Shown one piece after another: positions 1 through 8,983 of a DNA stretch of 64,000 bases. Source of the DNA: JAGWAJ01 sp026707615 (GTDB lineage: Bacteria; Acidobacteriota; Vicinamibacteria; Vicinamibacterales; UBA8438); contig CBDBMW010000011.1 of NCBI GenBank assembly GCA_965207595.1, positions 372,001 through 436,000 on the forward strand, in the 5' to 3' direction. The notes under the pieces are model-generated. The model was not told the origin of the DNA, searched no databases, and worked only from the letters and a program-made list of their open reading frames with translations. Every line of letters begins with the position of its first letter. Positions within the stretch are counted from its first letter, which is position 1. The position numbers were made by a program, and so were the translations under genes.

Positions 1-795
1 TGGCACTGGCACTTCGGGCGCGGCCTCGTCGACACCCCGAGCAACTTCGGCGCCACCGGCTCGGCCCCCACCCATCCCGAGCTGCTCGACTGGCTCGCGC
101 GGCGTCTCGTCGACGGCGGCTGGTCGGTCAAGGCGCTGCACCGCGAGATACTGCTGTCCGCCACCTACCGGCTCGGGGCCGGCTACGACGCGGCGAACGC
201 GGCCGTCGACCCCGGCAACCTGCTGCACTGGCGGATGAACCGCCGGCGGCTCGAGGTCGAGCCGATCCGCGACGCGCTGCTGCAGCTCGCCGGCACCCTC
301 GACCTGACGATGGGCGGGCGCGTCGACGAGTACGACCAGCGCGGCTACGTCTTCAGCGAGGGCAACACGTTCGGGCGCTTCGACTTCTATTCGGCCCCGC
401 GCCGGTCCATCTATCTGCCGGTGGTGCGGAACGCCATCTACGAGATCTTCGCCGGCTTCGACTTCGGCAACGCCAGCGATTCGGTCGGCGCCCGTCCCGT
501 CACGGTGGTGCCGTCGCAGGCCCTGCTCATGATGAACAGCGCGTTCGTCGAGGAGCGGGCCGGCGAGTTCGCCGGGCGGCTGCTCGCGATGCCCCTGGCG
601 GGCGATGCGGCGCGGGTCGAGCGGGCGTTCGTCGAGGCCTACGGGCGGCCCGCCGCCGAGGTGGAGATCGACGAGAGCCTCGCCTTCCTCGCGGCGATGC
701 GCGAGGCCGCGCCCGACGGTGACGCCGAGCGCTTCGCGTGGACGCGGCTGTGCCACGTCATCCTCGGCGCCAGCGAGTTCATCTACGTCGACTGA
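1..795 (+). CDS. PSD1/DUF1553 domain protein, C-terminal part
   Basis: This reading frame is open from the first base of the window, so only the C-terminal 264 codons are present. It begins WHWHFGRGLVDTPSNFG, the conserved DUF1553 block. It continues with the HPELLDWLA and SATYR-like segments and ends with the VPSQALLMMNSAFVEERA block seen in PSD1/DUF1549-DUF1553 proteins. These large secreted proteins are common in Planctomycetes and Acidobacteria and usually sit directly upstream of a DUF1501 gene, as here with 61 bases between them. Their biochemical role is not settled; polysaccharide or sulfated-polymer breakdown is often suggested. The N-terminal half, which would carry any cytochrome-c-like PSC domain, lies outside the window. 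Confidence 0.93.
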   Translation, partial: WHWHFGRGLVDTPSNFGATGSAPTHPELLDWLARRLVDGGWSVKALHREILLSATYRLGAGYDAANAAVDPGNLLHWRMNRRRLEVEPIRDALLQLAGTLDLTMGGRVDEYDQRGYVFSEGNTFGRFDFYSAPRRSIYLPVVRNAIYEIFAGFDFGNASDSVGARPVTVVPSQALLMMNSAFVEERAGEFAGRLLAMPLAGDAARVERAFVEAYGRPAAEVEIDESLAFLAAMREAAPDGDAERFAWTRLCHVILGASEFIYVD

Positions 796-856
796 GGCCG
801 TCACGCAGCAGGCGGGGGCGGGCCCCACACGGAGCGTCGGACCCCGCACCCGGAGA

Positions 857-2287
857 ATGAAGATGCGCCATCCCCACTACCAGGCACCGCCGGTCACCCG
901 CCGGGACATGCTCAAGGCCTGCGGCTGCGGCTTCGGGGGGCTGGCCCTCTCGTCGCTGCTCCAGCAGGACCTCGCGGCGGCGCAGGACAACCCGCTGGCC
1001 CCCCGGGCGCCCCACTTCGCGCCCCGCGCCAAGCGCATCATCTTCCTGCACATGCACGGCGGCCCGTCGCAGCACGACCTGTTCGAGTACAAGCCGCTGC
1101 TCGTCCGCGACGACAACAAGCCGCTGCCGTTCGCCAAGCCCGACGTGCAGTTCAACGAGACCGGCAATCTCTTCAAGAGCCCCTGGGAGTTCCGGCAGCA
1201 CGGGCAGTCCGGGCACTGGGTGAGCGAGCTGCTGCCGCACCTTGCCGGGGTGGCCGACGACCTCTGCTTCGTGCGCTCGATGTACGGCACCAACGCCGCC
1301 CACGGCGGGGCCATCCTCGCCATGAACACGGGCAGCGACCGCTTCGTGCGGCCGTCGATGGGGTCGTGGATCTCGTACGGGCTCGGGACGGAGAACGAGA
1401 ACCTGCCCGCCTTCATCACCATCTGCCCGTCGTACCAGCACGGCGGCGTGCAGAACTACTCGGCCGCGTTCCTCCCCGCTGCCTACAACGGCACCGCCAT
1501 CGGCAACACGCGGATGGACACCGCCGAGGCGACCATCGACTTCCTCGAGAACCAGGCCGTCGGCCCCGCCGTGCAGCGGGCCGAGGTCGACCTGCTGCAG
1601 CGCTGGCAGCGCCGGCAGCTCGCATCGACCGGCCCCGATCTCGCGCTCGAGGGCCGCATCGAGTCCTACGAGCTCGCGTTCCGCATGCAGACCGAGGCCC
1701 CCGAGGTGATGAGCGTCGAGGGCGAGTCCGAGGCCACCCGGCGGCTCTACGGCCTCGACGACCCCGTGGCGGGCGATTTCGGCCTGCGCTGCCTCCTCGC
1801 GCGCCGCTTCTCAGAGTCGGGCGTGCGCTTCGTGCAGGCCACCCACGGGCCCGACAGGAAGTGGGACCACCACTCGGGGCTCATCACCGGGCTGCCCCGG
1901 AGCTGCGCCGAGATCGACCGGCCGGTGGCGGGGCTCATCACCGACCTCAAGCAGCGGGGCCTGCTCGACGAGACCCTCGTGCTGTGGGGCGGCGAGTTCG
2001 GCCGCACGCCGGGCGCCGAGGCAGGCGCCCGCAACGGCCGCGACCACAACCCCCACGGCTACACGATGTTCCTGGCCGGGGGCGGCGTGAAGGGCGGCCA
2101 CAGCCACGGTCGCACCGACGACTACGGCTACTACGCCATCGAGGACAAGGTCCACATCCACGACCTGCACGCCACCATCCTGCACCTGCTCGGCCTCGAC
2201 CACGAGCGCCTGACCTACCGCAGCCAGGGGCGCGACTTCCGGCTCACCGACGTGGCCGGCGTGGTCGTCGACGACATCCTGACCTGA
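857..2287 (+). CDS. DUF1501 secreted protein (sulfatase-like fold)
   Basis: A 476-residue protein of the DUF1501 family, related to the alkaline phosphatase/sulfatase superfamily. The start at 857 was chosen because the protein then begins with a twin-arginine-type leader (VTRRDMLKACGCGFGGLALSSLL) followed by an AAAQ-like cleavage region. The frame is open further upstream but that part looks non-coding. Visible family blocks are LHMHGGPSQHDLFEYKP near residue 65, LWGGEFGRTPG near 375 and GRDHNPHGYT near 395. The Tat leader predicts export of a folded, probably metal-binding protein. It follows the DUF1553 gene in the usual order, so the two are probably co-transcribed. Family identity is firm; substrate is unknown. 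Confidence 0.95.
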   Translation: MKMRHPHYQAPPVTRRDMLKACGCGFGGLALSSLLQQDLAAAQDNPLAPRAPHFAPRAKRIIFLHMHGGPSQHDLFEYKPLLVRDDNKPLPFAKPDVQFNETGNLFKSPWEFRQHGQSGHWVSELLPHLAGVADDLCFVRSMYGTNAAHGGAILAMNTGSDRFVRPSMGSWISYGLGTENENLPAFITICPSYQHGGVQNYSAAFLPAAYNGTAIGNTRMDTAEATIDFLENQAVGPAVQRAEVDLLQRWQRRQLASTGPDLALEGRIESYELAFRMQTEAPEVMSVEGESEATRRLYGLDDPVAGDFGLRCLLARRFSESGVRFVQATHGPDRKWDHHSGLITGLPRSCAEIDRPVAGLITDLKQRGLLDETLVLWGGEFGRTPGAEAGARNGRDHNPHGYTMFLAGGGVKGGHSHGRTDDYGYYAIEDKVHIHDLHATILHLLGLDHERLTYRSQGRDFRLTDVAGVVVDDILT

Positions 2288-2323
2288 AGTGCGGACGCGT
2301 CGCGATCCGCGCGGCAGCGGGCC

Positions 2324-2420
2324 AGGAGTCTGCGCCGAAGAACGGCGTGGACCCCTCAAGGATTGGGTTGGGCGCCGAGCGGAGCCGCAGGCGACGAACG
2401 GCGGGCCGGGTCGCAGGGTG
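2324..2420 (+). repeat. dispersed intergenic repeat, copy 1
   Basis: The segment begins AGGAGTCTGCGCCG, continues with AGAACGGCGTGGAC and contains GGCGCCGAGCGGAGCCG at about 2371. A recognisably related sequence occurs on the opposite strand at 19075-18995, and a shorter version lies at 40729-40785. It starts 37 bases after the DUF1501 stop. The core can fold on itself when present as an inverted pair. Seen directly; a REP-like role is inference. Confidence 0.7.
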
Positions 2421-2423
2421 CGG

Positions 2424-2861
2424 TCAGTGTGCTGGCGTCGGCTGATTACGGGGGCGGGCGCGCCAGTTCTCGATTCGGAGGCCCGAGACGCGGCTCATGT
2501 GGGCGACGTTGTCGCTGACGAGGGTGGCGTCGAGCGCCAGCGCGTGGGCCGCTACAGCTACGTCCAGGTCCTCAATCCGGGTCCCCCGGCGTTCGAGATC
2601 GGCCTTGGTCTTGCCGAACGCCTCGCTCACCTCGTCCGTCCAGACCGCTCTCGGCGTTTCTTCGAGCAACAGACGGAACCTTCTGGTAAGCCGTTCCCGC
2701 TTCTTCGACTTCCGCAGGCGGGCGAGACCGTACTCCACCTCGGCGATTACCGGCTGCGGCAGCAGTATGTCGGTGCGGGCCTTGGACAACAGGCGTTCGC
2801 ACACCGACGGCTCGCCCGCCATGGCGAACGAGAGGGTGTTCGTATCCAGGACGTACGTCAC
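2424..2861 (-). CDS. vapC: VapC-family PIN-domain ribonuclease toxin
   Basis: A 145-residue single-domain PIN protein. The N-terminus MTYVLDTNTLSFAM carries the first acidic residue (Asp6) in the usual D-x-N context. A mid-protein QPVIAEVEYGLARL helix supplies the conserved Glu, and the C-terminal DLDVAVAAHALALDATLVSDN block supplies the remaining acidic residues of the Mg2+ site. VapC toxins cleave tRNA or rRNA unless bound by the cognate antitoxin. The start overlaps the stop of the upstream antitoxin gene by four bases (ATGA), which implies translational coupling. Length and gene order are typical of type II VapBC modules. The RNA target cannot be told from sequence. Confidence 0.93.
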   Translation of the reverse strand: MTYVLDTNTLSFAMAGEPSVCERLLSKARTDILLPQPVIAEVEYGLARLRKSKKRERLTRRFRLLLEETPRAVWTDEVSEAFGKTKADLERRGTRIEDLDVAVAAHALALDATLVSDNVAHMSRVSGLRIENWRARPRNQPTPAH

Positions 2862-3112
2862 AGCGCCGGCGGTTCCTTGCGGGTGCGGTTGGCCGCAATG
2901 GCTGCCCGCAACTCAACCAGAGCCTGCCGCACCTCCGAATCGGCGCCGGCCGCGGCGAGCTCGTCGACAAGCCTCGCACTCCATCTGGCCTCGGTCGCCA
3001 CCGCGCGCTCCAGGGCGCGGACTATGTAGCGGTTCCGGCTCATGCCGAGTCCCTGTGCCCGCCGGTCGATGGTCGCCAGGAGGTCGGCCGGCAGGTGAAC
3101 GGTAGTGCTCAT
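2858..3112 (-). CDS. vapB: ribbon-helix-helix antitoxin (VapB/CopG-like)
   Basis: An 84-residue protein starting MSTTVHLPADLLATIDRRAQGLGMSRNRYIVRALERAV, a clear ribbon-helix-helix DNA-binding fold: a beta strand with Thr/His contacts, then two helices with the SRNRYI turn. The C-terminal half is helical and acidic, as expected for the part that wraps the toxin. The ATG at 3112 is preferred over a GTG one codon upstream. It should repress its own promoter as a VapBC complex. A 7-bp inverted repeat overlapping the start (3115-3137) is the obvious operator. The gene lies immediately upstream of, and overlaps, vapC. Confidence 0.9.
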   Translation of the reverse strand: MSTTVHLPADLLATIDRRAQGLGMSRNRYIVRALERAVATEARWSARLVDELAAAGADSEVRQALVELRAAIAANRTRKEPPAL

Positions 3113-3114
3113 CA

Positions 3115-3137
3115 CGAATAGAATAGAGTGCTATTCG
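3115..3137. promoter_or_regulatory. candidate VapB operator, inverted repeat
   Basis: CGAATAG at 3115-3121 and CTATTCG at 3131-3137 form a perfect inverted repeat with a 9-bp spacer. It sits directly upstream of the vapB start codon in an AT-rich patch within otherwise GC-rich DNA. RHH antitoxins bind such short palindromes, so this is the likely autoregulatory site. The repeat is seen; binding is inferred. Confidence 0.55.
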
Positions 3138-3152
3138 CCTCTGGAGCAAGTC

Positions 3153-3280
3153 GAACCTGGATCGAGCCGAACCTGGATCGAGCCGAACCTGGATCGAGCC
3201 GAACCTGGATCGAGCCGAACCTGGATCGAGCCGAACCTGGATCGAGCCGAACCTGGATCGAGCCGAACCTGGATCGAGCC
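3153..3280 (+). repeat. 16-bp tandem repeat, 8 perfect copies
   Basis: GAACCTGGATCGAGCC is repeated exactly eight times without a mismatch, between the vapB promoter and the 3' end of the NHL-protein gene. Because 16 is not a multiple of three, it does not encode a constant protein repeat. The perfect identity suggests recent expansion by slippage. Confidence 0.97.
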
Positions 3281-3295
3281 GGAGGTGGACGTGGG

Positions 3296-4423
3296 TCAGT
3301 CGCGGAGAGTTACCTTCTGCACGCGCCAGGTCAGCAGTTCGGCGACCCAGACCTCGTTCGCCGACGGGCAGGCGAGGGCGTGGATCCAGCCGAACTGGCC
3401 GACGGCCTGACCGTCCCGGCCGAAGTAGCCCAGCACGGTGCCGTCGAGCGCCATCTTGTAGATGCGGCCGGGGAACATGTCCTGCGTGAAGATCACCGGA
3501 TCGGGGCCCGGGGTGATGCAGATGGAGTTGGGCCACAGCGAGTTGTAGCTCCCGTCCGGCAGGCGGCCGAAGCTCGCGATCTGCGGCGCGTAGTCGGGCG
3601 AAACCGGGGCCTGCCGCCGCAGGTCCGCCAGGGTGATCTGGCGCACGAAGGTGCCGTCCGACTCGAACACCTGGATCCGGTTGTTCGAGCGGTCCGCCAC
3701 GTAGATGCGGCCCTGGTCGTCGGCCGCGATGCCGTGCGGGAGGCGGAACTGGCCCGGCTCGCTGCCGCGCTCGCCCCAGGAGCCGACCCAGTTGCCGTCG
3801 GAGTCGTACTTGGCGACCCGGGAGTTGTTGTAACCGTCGCTGAAGTAGATGTTGCCGTCGGGATCGAAGGCCACGTCGGTCACCTCGTCGAAGAGGCCGT
3901 CCCTCGCCGGCGGCGGCAGCGCGTCGGGCGATGCGTAGTAGGGCGGGCGCAGGGAATGCGGCGGGCAGTTCGGTCCCGTGCAGCGCGGGTAGCGGGCATG
4001 GGTCGACTCGGGACGCCGCCCGAAGACCTGGAGCACGGCGCCGCCCGGGCTCAGCTTGACCGCCATGCTCGAGCCGTTGTCGATCAGCCAGATGTTGTCG
4101 TCGGCGTCCACGCGCACGGCGTGGGCCCACGCCTTCGAGTAGAGGTTGCCGCCGATCTCCCGCACGAAGGTGCCGTCGGGGGCGAACTCGTAGAGCGAGG
4201 CCGCGCGCGGCGCGATGATGGTGGCGTCCGTCCCGGTGCGCGTGTACACGAAGATGTGACCCCGCGAGTCGAGCGCGACCCCCGCCACTTCGCCGAGGTA
4301 GAGGTCGGGCGGCATGCGCAGAGGCGCCGACGCGTCATACTCGATCTCCGGCGCCGGTTGGCCGAAGGCGGATCCGAGGGGGAGGAGCAGACAGAGCGTC
4401 GCAACGAGAATGGAACGGCGCAT
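3296..4423 (-). CDS. secreted NHL-repeat six-bladed beta-propeller
   Basis: A 375-residue exported protein with a classical signal peptide (MRRSILVATLCLLLPLGSAFGQ). Repeated NHL-type blades are visible, such as GVALDSRGHIFVYTR, AVRVDADDNIWLIDNGS, DVAFDPDGNIYFSDGYNNSRVAKYDSDG and HGIAADDQGRIYVADRSNNRIQVFESDGTFV. The layout resembles peptidyl-alpha-hydroxyglycine-lyase-like NHL proteins common in Acidobacteria, but catalytic assignment is not possible. The ATG at 4423 follows an AGAGG ribosome site. It is the last of three minus-strand genes (MBL hydrolase, PQQ sugar dehydrogenase, this one), probably co-transcribed although 164 bp separate it from its neighbour. Confidence 0.9.
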   Translation of the reverse strand: MRRSILVATLCLLLPLGSAFGQPAPEIEYDASAPLRMPPDLYLGEVAGVALDSRGHIFVYTRTGTDATIIAPRAASLYEFAPDGTFVREIGGNLYSKAWAHAVRVDADDNIWLIDNGSSMAVKLSPGGAVLQVFGRRPESTHARYPRCTGPNCPPHSLRPPYYASPDALPPPARDGLFDEVTDVAFDPDGNIYFSDGYNNSRVAKYDSDGNWVGSWGERGSEPGQFRLPHGIAADDQGRIYVADRSNNRIQVFESDGTFVRQITLADLRRQAPVSPDYAPQIASFGRLPDGSYNSLWPNSICITPGPDPVIFTQDMFPGRIYKMALDGTVLGYFGRDGQAVGQFGWIHALACPSANEVWVAELLTWRVQKVTLRD

Positions 4424-4587
4424 GTGAGGACCTCTTGTTCTCCTGAGGGACTGCCGTCTACGCAGGCCGTGGATCCTGGACGTGGAGAGCGGGGAGGGCA
4501 GACGTTGCCGGGTTCCTCCGCTGCCGCGTTACTCCACTGCCACGTCGACGGACGGTGCCCGAGTGGTCGGTCGCGGCGGCCCGTCGC

Positions 4588-6003
4588 TCAGGGCACGAGC
4601 CGCCGGATGATCCCGTCGCGCTTGTTGAGCAGGAAAACCTGCCCGCCGGGCCCGGTCCCGAAACGGAGATCGGCCCGGGTGGCCGGCTCCCGCCCCTGGG
4701 CGACGACCTTCTCCTGTATCACCTGCAGGAGGGATTTCGTCTCGCCCCCGTGGCGGAACAGGACGCGCCGCATCGCGTCCTGACCGCCGTCCGGCAACTC
4801 GTCGGCGGAGACGTAGAACACCTCTCCGCTCGGGCCGTCACCGAAGAGAAGCTGGTCCGTAAGTTGCGGGATCGCCGTGCCGCGGTAGGCGACCACGCCC
4901 GTGGCGGCGGAGCTCCGTTGCAGCAGCGGGTCGAGCTGACCGTACTCGACCACGGGGTAGCTCAGACCGGGCTCGCCGCGCGGATCCACCAGGCTGACGG
5001 CGCGGCGGCTCAGGAAGCGGAAGCTCCCTTCCCAGTCGTTCCAGCCGAGGTTGGCGCCGGCGGTGACGAGGCTGACCTCCTCGACGATGTTCTGGCCGAT
5101 GTCGGCGACGAAGAGGTTGCCGTTCTGCATGTCCCAGTCGAAGCGCTGCGGGTTGCGCACGCCGTACGCGTAGATCTCGCCGAGCGTGCCGGGGTCGCCG
5201 TCGCCGGCGAACGGGTTGTCGGGCGGGATGCCGTACTGCCCGTTGGCGCTGTCGCTGCCCAGCGGGTCGATGCGCAGCATCTTGCCGAGGATCGACGCCA
5301 GGTTCTGCGAGACGTCGAGCGGATCGCCGCCGCTCCCGCCGTCGGCGGAGCCGACGTACAGCAGTCCGAAGTCCGGATCGCCGGGGCCCGCGAGCGGATT
5401 GAAGCCGAGCTGGCCGCCGTTGTGGTTGCCGAATGGCTGCTCCACCCGCAGCAGCTCGCGCGGCGGGTCGCCGTCGTAGACCGCGGACGCTGCGTCCACC
5501 GCGGTCCATTCCAGGAGGATGGTGTCCTGTGTGTCGCTCCCGCCTCCCGGCACGAAGTCCGCCGGTGGGGCCGTGTTGCTCGTATCGGTGTAGGCGTAGA
5601 GCTTGCCGTAGCCGGGCGCGCCCGGCTCGCCGAACTGCGGGTGCACGGCAAAGCTCTGGAACCCGCGCTCGCGGCGCGAGGCCTCCACGTCGAGGCCCCA
5701 GCGCGGCTCCCGGAGGTCGAGGTACCGGGTGACCGTCGCCCCGTCGTAGCTGACGGTGTAGACGATGCCGCGCATGTCGTTCACGAACAGGCGGCCGGTG
5801 CCCGGCTCGTCGACCAGCAGCATCATCCGCGGCGCCTCGCCGTCGGCGTCGGGAAGCGTCGCGAACTCCTCGATGCCTGCGGTGATGACCCCGTCGGTGG
5901 TGGGTATGGGGGCAGGGAAGGGGTCGTCCGTGGTCTGGGCCGCCGCCAGGCCGCCACTCAGGACGACCCCCAACGCAACTGCCATCCGGTACGACGGGGT
6001 CAC
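4588..6003 (-). CDS. PQQ-dependent sugar (aldose) dehydrogenase-like protein
   Basis: A secreted protein of about 471 residues of the glucose/sorbosone dehydrogenase (soluble GDH, YliI-like) beta-propeller family. Key blocks are GFQSFAVHPQFGEPGAPGYGKLYAYT, FGNHNGGQLGFNP (with the catalytic-type His), LYVGSADGGSGGDPLDVSQNLASILGKMLRIDP and EIYAYGVRNPQRFDWD. The GTG at 6003 is proposed as start because a GGGAGGG site lies just upstream and it gives a compact signal peptide ending LSGGLAAAQ. An ATG at 5985 is the alternative. It lies 72 bp downstream of the MBL gene on the same strand. It likely oxidises sugars in the periplasm; the true substrate is unknown. Confidence 0.88.
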   Translation of the reverse strand: MTPSYRMAVALGVVLSGGLAAAQTTDDPFPAPIPTTDGVITAGIEEFATLPDADGEAPRMMLLVDEPGTGRLFVNDMRGIVYTVSYDGATVTRYLDLREPRWGLDVEASRRERGFQSFAVHPQFGEPGAPGYGKLYAYTDTSNTAPPADFVPGGGSDTQDTILLEWTAVDAASAVYDGDPPRELLRVEQPFGNHNGGQLGFNPLAGPGDPDFGLLYVGSADGGSGGDPLDVSQNLASILGKMLRIDPLGSDSANGQYGIPPDNPFAGDGDPGTLGEIYAYGVRNPQRFDWDMQNGNLFVADIGQNIVEEVSLVTAGANLGWNDWEGSFRFLSRRAVSLVDPRGEPGLSYPVVEYGQLDPLLQRSSAATGVVAYRGTAIPQLTDQLLFGDGPSGEVFYVSADELPDGGQDAMRRVLFRHGGETKSLLQVIQEKVVAQGREPATRADLRFGTGPGGQVFLLNKRDGIIRRLVP

Positions 6004-6075
6004 ACACCCTCCCGCGTTGCCCGACCTCACTCGCATGACCACTTGCATCCGACGCGCCCGGCGCCTCCGTCCCTT

Positions 6076-6999
6076 CTACTGACCGTCGAAGACGTACTGC
6101 ACGGTCGTCCGCAGGCTCTGCTCCGGGGCCGCGAAGTCGCTGTACTCGTCGGGCACGCTGTAGGCGGCGACCACCTCATCCACCGAGCGGCCGGCGGCCT
6201 TGCCGTTCTGCGCCTTGCTCACGACGTCGTTGTAGAAGCCGCTGAAGTCGACGAACTCGGCCCAGGAAACCGGGGTCGGGTTGTGGCCCGGCATCACGAT
6301 GTCGACGTCGGGGATGCCGGCGACCGCCTTCCGCAGCGTGCTGCCGAACTCGGTGGCGCTGCCGTTGCCGTTGGCGACGTCGATGAAGGGCAGGCCCTTG
6401 CGCTGGAACATGTCGCCGGTGTGGAGGGTCTTCGCCTCCCTGAACACGATGAACGTATCCCCGTCGGTATGGCCTCGGCCGAAGTGGTACAGGTCCACCT
6501 GGTCCGGCCCCGCGAAGAGCGACATGCGGTCCGAGTAGGTGGTCTGCGGCAGGTACCTGGCGTTCGCGCCCTGGAAGGCGCTGCAGTTGGTGACCGGCTG
6601 GCAGGTCGGCCGGGCCATCTGGGCGCGGGTGTTCTCGTGGACGACGAAGTCGACGGTGTCCGGCAGCTCCGTGTTGCCGCCGCTGTGGTCGAAGTGGGTG
6701 TGGGTGTTGATGACGGTGGTAATCGGCTTGTCGGTGATCTCCGCCACCGCGGCGATGATGTCCTGGCCGTAGCCGTTGATCTTGGTGTCGACGAGCACGA
6801 CGCCGCCGTCGGTGACGAAGATCGCGGTGTTGCCGCCGCCGCCCATCCCCTGCACGGACGGGGCGTTGGCCAGCATGTAGAGGTTCTCGGCGACGTCCTG
6901 GACCTCGAGCGGCGCCCGCTCGTCCTGCGCCTCGTAGGTCGCCGTCGTCAGCAGGACGCCGGCGAGGGCCAGAATCCCCAGAATCGTGAAGCGTCTCAT
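6076..6999 (-). CDS. secreted MBL-fold metallohydrolase
   Basis: A 307-residue protein with signal peptide MRRFTILGILALAGVLLTTATYEAQ and the zinc-binding motif NTHTHFDHSGGN (HxHxDH) at about residue 110. A second His (FGRGHTDGDTFI) and a C-terminal MPGHNPTPVSW block complete the metallo-beta-lactamase fold. The ATG at 6999 was chosen because GGAGG lies 9 bases upstream; the frame extends a further 11 codons. It is the first gene of a minus-strand cluster with a PQQ sugar dehydrogenase and an NHL propeller. The Gly-rich GMGGGGNTAIFVTDGGVVLVD strand is typical of quinoprotein-relay-type MBL proteins. Substrate unknown. Confidence 0.9.
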   Translation of the reverse strand: MRRFTILGILALAGVLLTTATYEAQDERAPLEVQDVAENLYMLANAPSVQGMGGGGNTAIFVTDGGVVLVDTKINGYGQDIIAAVAEITDKPITTVINTHTHFDHSGGNTELPDTVDFVVHENTRAQMARPTCQPVTNCSAFQGANARYLPQTTYSDRMSLFAGPDQVDLYHFGRGHTDGDTFIVFREAKTLHTGDMFQRKGLPFIDVANGNGSATEFGSTLRKAVAGIPDVDIVMPGHNPTPVSWAEFVDFSGFYNDVVSKAQNGKAAGRSVDEVVAAYSVPDEYSDFAAPEQSLRTTVQYVFDGQ

Positions 7000-7056
7000 C
7001 CGTCTTCCCTCCTTGGTGTCGGATCGCGACAATCATCCTCCACCGTCGGTCATTCT

Positions 7057-7109
7057 AGGAGCTTGCGCCGCGGAACGCCAACGGAGTGGGTGCCGCGGCG
7101 CAAGCTCCT
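7057..7109. repeat. 17-bp perfect inverted repeat (hairpin), repeat-family variant
   Basis: AGGAGCTTGCGCCGCGG at 7057-7073 is the exact reverse complement of 7093-7109, with a 19-base loop. The arm is a variant of the dispersed GGAGTCTGCGCCG repeat (CT and TC swapped). It lies between the divergent MBL and D-aminoacylase genes, so it is not placed like an ordinary terminator. Confidence 0.85.
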
Positions 7110-7303
7110 GGTCCGGTGGGGGCTGGGGCCGACCCGGAGCCTGCGACGGGTTGGCGGCGCTAGCCCGTTGCCACGGAGGATCCCAGACGGGTGAGCCTCC
7201 CGCCGCTCCGCTCGGCGCATCCCGCGCGGGTAGAATCGCTCCGTCGCGGCCCGCCGCGGCGCCGGGCCGCATCGCACCACGCGACGCCACGGAGGGCTCC
7301 GCC

Positions 7304-8973
7304 ATGCACCTACCGCGACCGACCACGACATGCCGGCGGCGGTTCCCTCGCGGCGCGGTGCCGGTACTGCCGGCGCCGAAGCTCCTGGCGCTCGTCGTGC
7401 TGGCCATGGCGTTCCTGCTCGCACCACTCACGGCGGCGCAGGACGACGCCCCGTTCGATCTCCTCATCCGCGGCGGGCGGCTCGTCGACGGCACGGGGAA
7501 TCCCTGGGTACGCGGCGACGTCGCTGTGCGCGGCGACCGGATCGCCCGCATCGGGCACCTTCCCGACGCGGCGGCGGAGCGCGTCATCGACGCCGCCGGC
7601 CTCGTGGTCGCGCCCGGGTTCGTCGATCCCCACACGCACGCGGTGCGCGGCATCTACGACGTGCCGACCGCGGACAACTACCTGCTGCAGGGAGTCACGA
7701 CGCTCACCGAGGGCAACGACGGCGCCTCGCCGTGGCCGGTCGGGGAGCACCTGGCCCGCATCGCCGCGACGCGCATCAGCCCCAACTGGGCCGTCTTCGC
7801 CGGGCAGGGGACCATTCGCCGGCGGGTCCTGGGGAACGAAGAACGGGAGCCGACGCGGGACGAGCTCGAGCGGATGCGCACGCTCGTCGCCCGGGCGATG
7901 GAGGAGGGCGCGCTCGCCTGTCGACCGGTCTCTTCTACGTCCCCGGGAGCTTCACGGACACCGCCGAGATCATCGCCCTGGCGGAGGTCGCCGGCCGCCA
8001 CGGCGGCATCTACATCTCGCACATGCGCGACGAGGCGCTCCGGCTGCTCGACTCCGTGCGCGAGACAATCCGCATCGGCGAGGAGGCGGCCGTCCCGGTG
8101 CAGATGACGCACCACAAGGCGGTCAGCCGCGACATGTGGGGCCGCAGCGCGGAGAGCCTGGCCCTGGTCGACGCGGCCCGGGCGCGCGGCGTCGACATCA
8201 CCATCGACCAGTACCCCTACACGGCGTCCCAGACCTCCATCACGGCGGTCGTTCCGCAGTGGGCCCAGGCCGGCGGCACCGGGGAGCTGATCGAGCGGCT
8301 GCGCGACCCGGAGACGCGGCGCCGAATCCGGGAGGAGATCGTCTACCGCATCGAGCACGACCGGGGCGGCGGCGACCCGGCGAACATCGTGATCGGTCTC
8401 AGCCCCTGGGACCGCTCCCTGGAGGGCCGCAGCCTCGCCGACATCCTGATCGGGCGGGGCGTCGAGCCGACCGTGGCCAACGCGGCCGACCTGGTCATGG
8501 AGATCGTCGAGCGCGGCGGCGCCCGCGCCATCTACCACGCGATGGACGAGGGAGACGTCGAGCGCATCATGCGCCACCCGGCCACCGCCATCGGTTCCGA
8601 CGGCGGGATCTCGGTCTTCGGCGAGAGCGTGCCCCACCCCCGCGAGTACGGCACCTTCGCCCGGGTCCTCGGCCGCTACGTGCGCGAGCGCGGCGTCCTG
8701 ACGCTGGAGGAGGCGGTGCGCAAGATGAGCGCCGCCACCGCGCAGCGGATCGGCCTGCGGGCCCGCGGCCTGCTCCGCGAGGGCTTCTTCGCAGACATCG
8801 CGGTCTTCGACCCGGAGCGCGTCATCGATCGCGCCACCTTCGAGCAGCCGCACCAGTACGCCGAGGGCGTGGAGTACGTGCTGGTCAACGGTGTGGTCGT
8901 GGTCGACGCCGGCGAGCACACCGGGGCGCGGCCCGGCCGCGTCCTCTACGGCCCGGGACGGCGCTCGCCCTGA
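7304..8973 (+). pseudogene. N-acyl-D-amino-acid deacylase-like amidohydrolase, one frameshift
   Basis: The sequence encodes a secreted D-aminoacylase-type amidohydrolase in two overlapping frames. From 7304 the protein reads MHLPRPTTTCRRRFPRG, a signal segment, then FDLLIRGGRLVDGTGNPWVRGDVAV and GFVDPHTHAVRG (metal-binding HxH). At about 7917 the frame breaks. The next frame continues without loss: LSTGLFYVPGSFTDTAEIIALAEVAG, SHMRDE, MTHHKAVSRDMWG, IGSDGGISVFGE, through to 8973. One extra G in the CTCGCCTG stretch would restore EEGALGLSTGLFYVPG, the expected family sequence. The gene is otherwise intact, about 556 codons, so a sequencing or assembly error is as likely as a true mutation. N-acyl-D-amino acids are the presumed substrate. 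Confidence 0.85.
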
Positions 8974-8983
8974 CGGGCGCGTT

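Noticed and set aside
3153..3280. CRISPR-like array
   Set aside because: The units are contiguous 16-mers with no spacers; it is a simple tandem repeat.
2913..4130. 405-codon minus-strand open frame spanning the 16-bp repeats, vapB and the NHL gene
   Set aside because: A GC-driven shadow frame; the NHL and VapB proteins are well supported in other frames.
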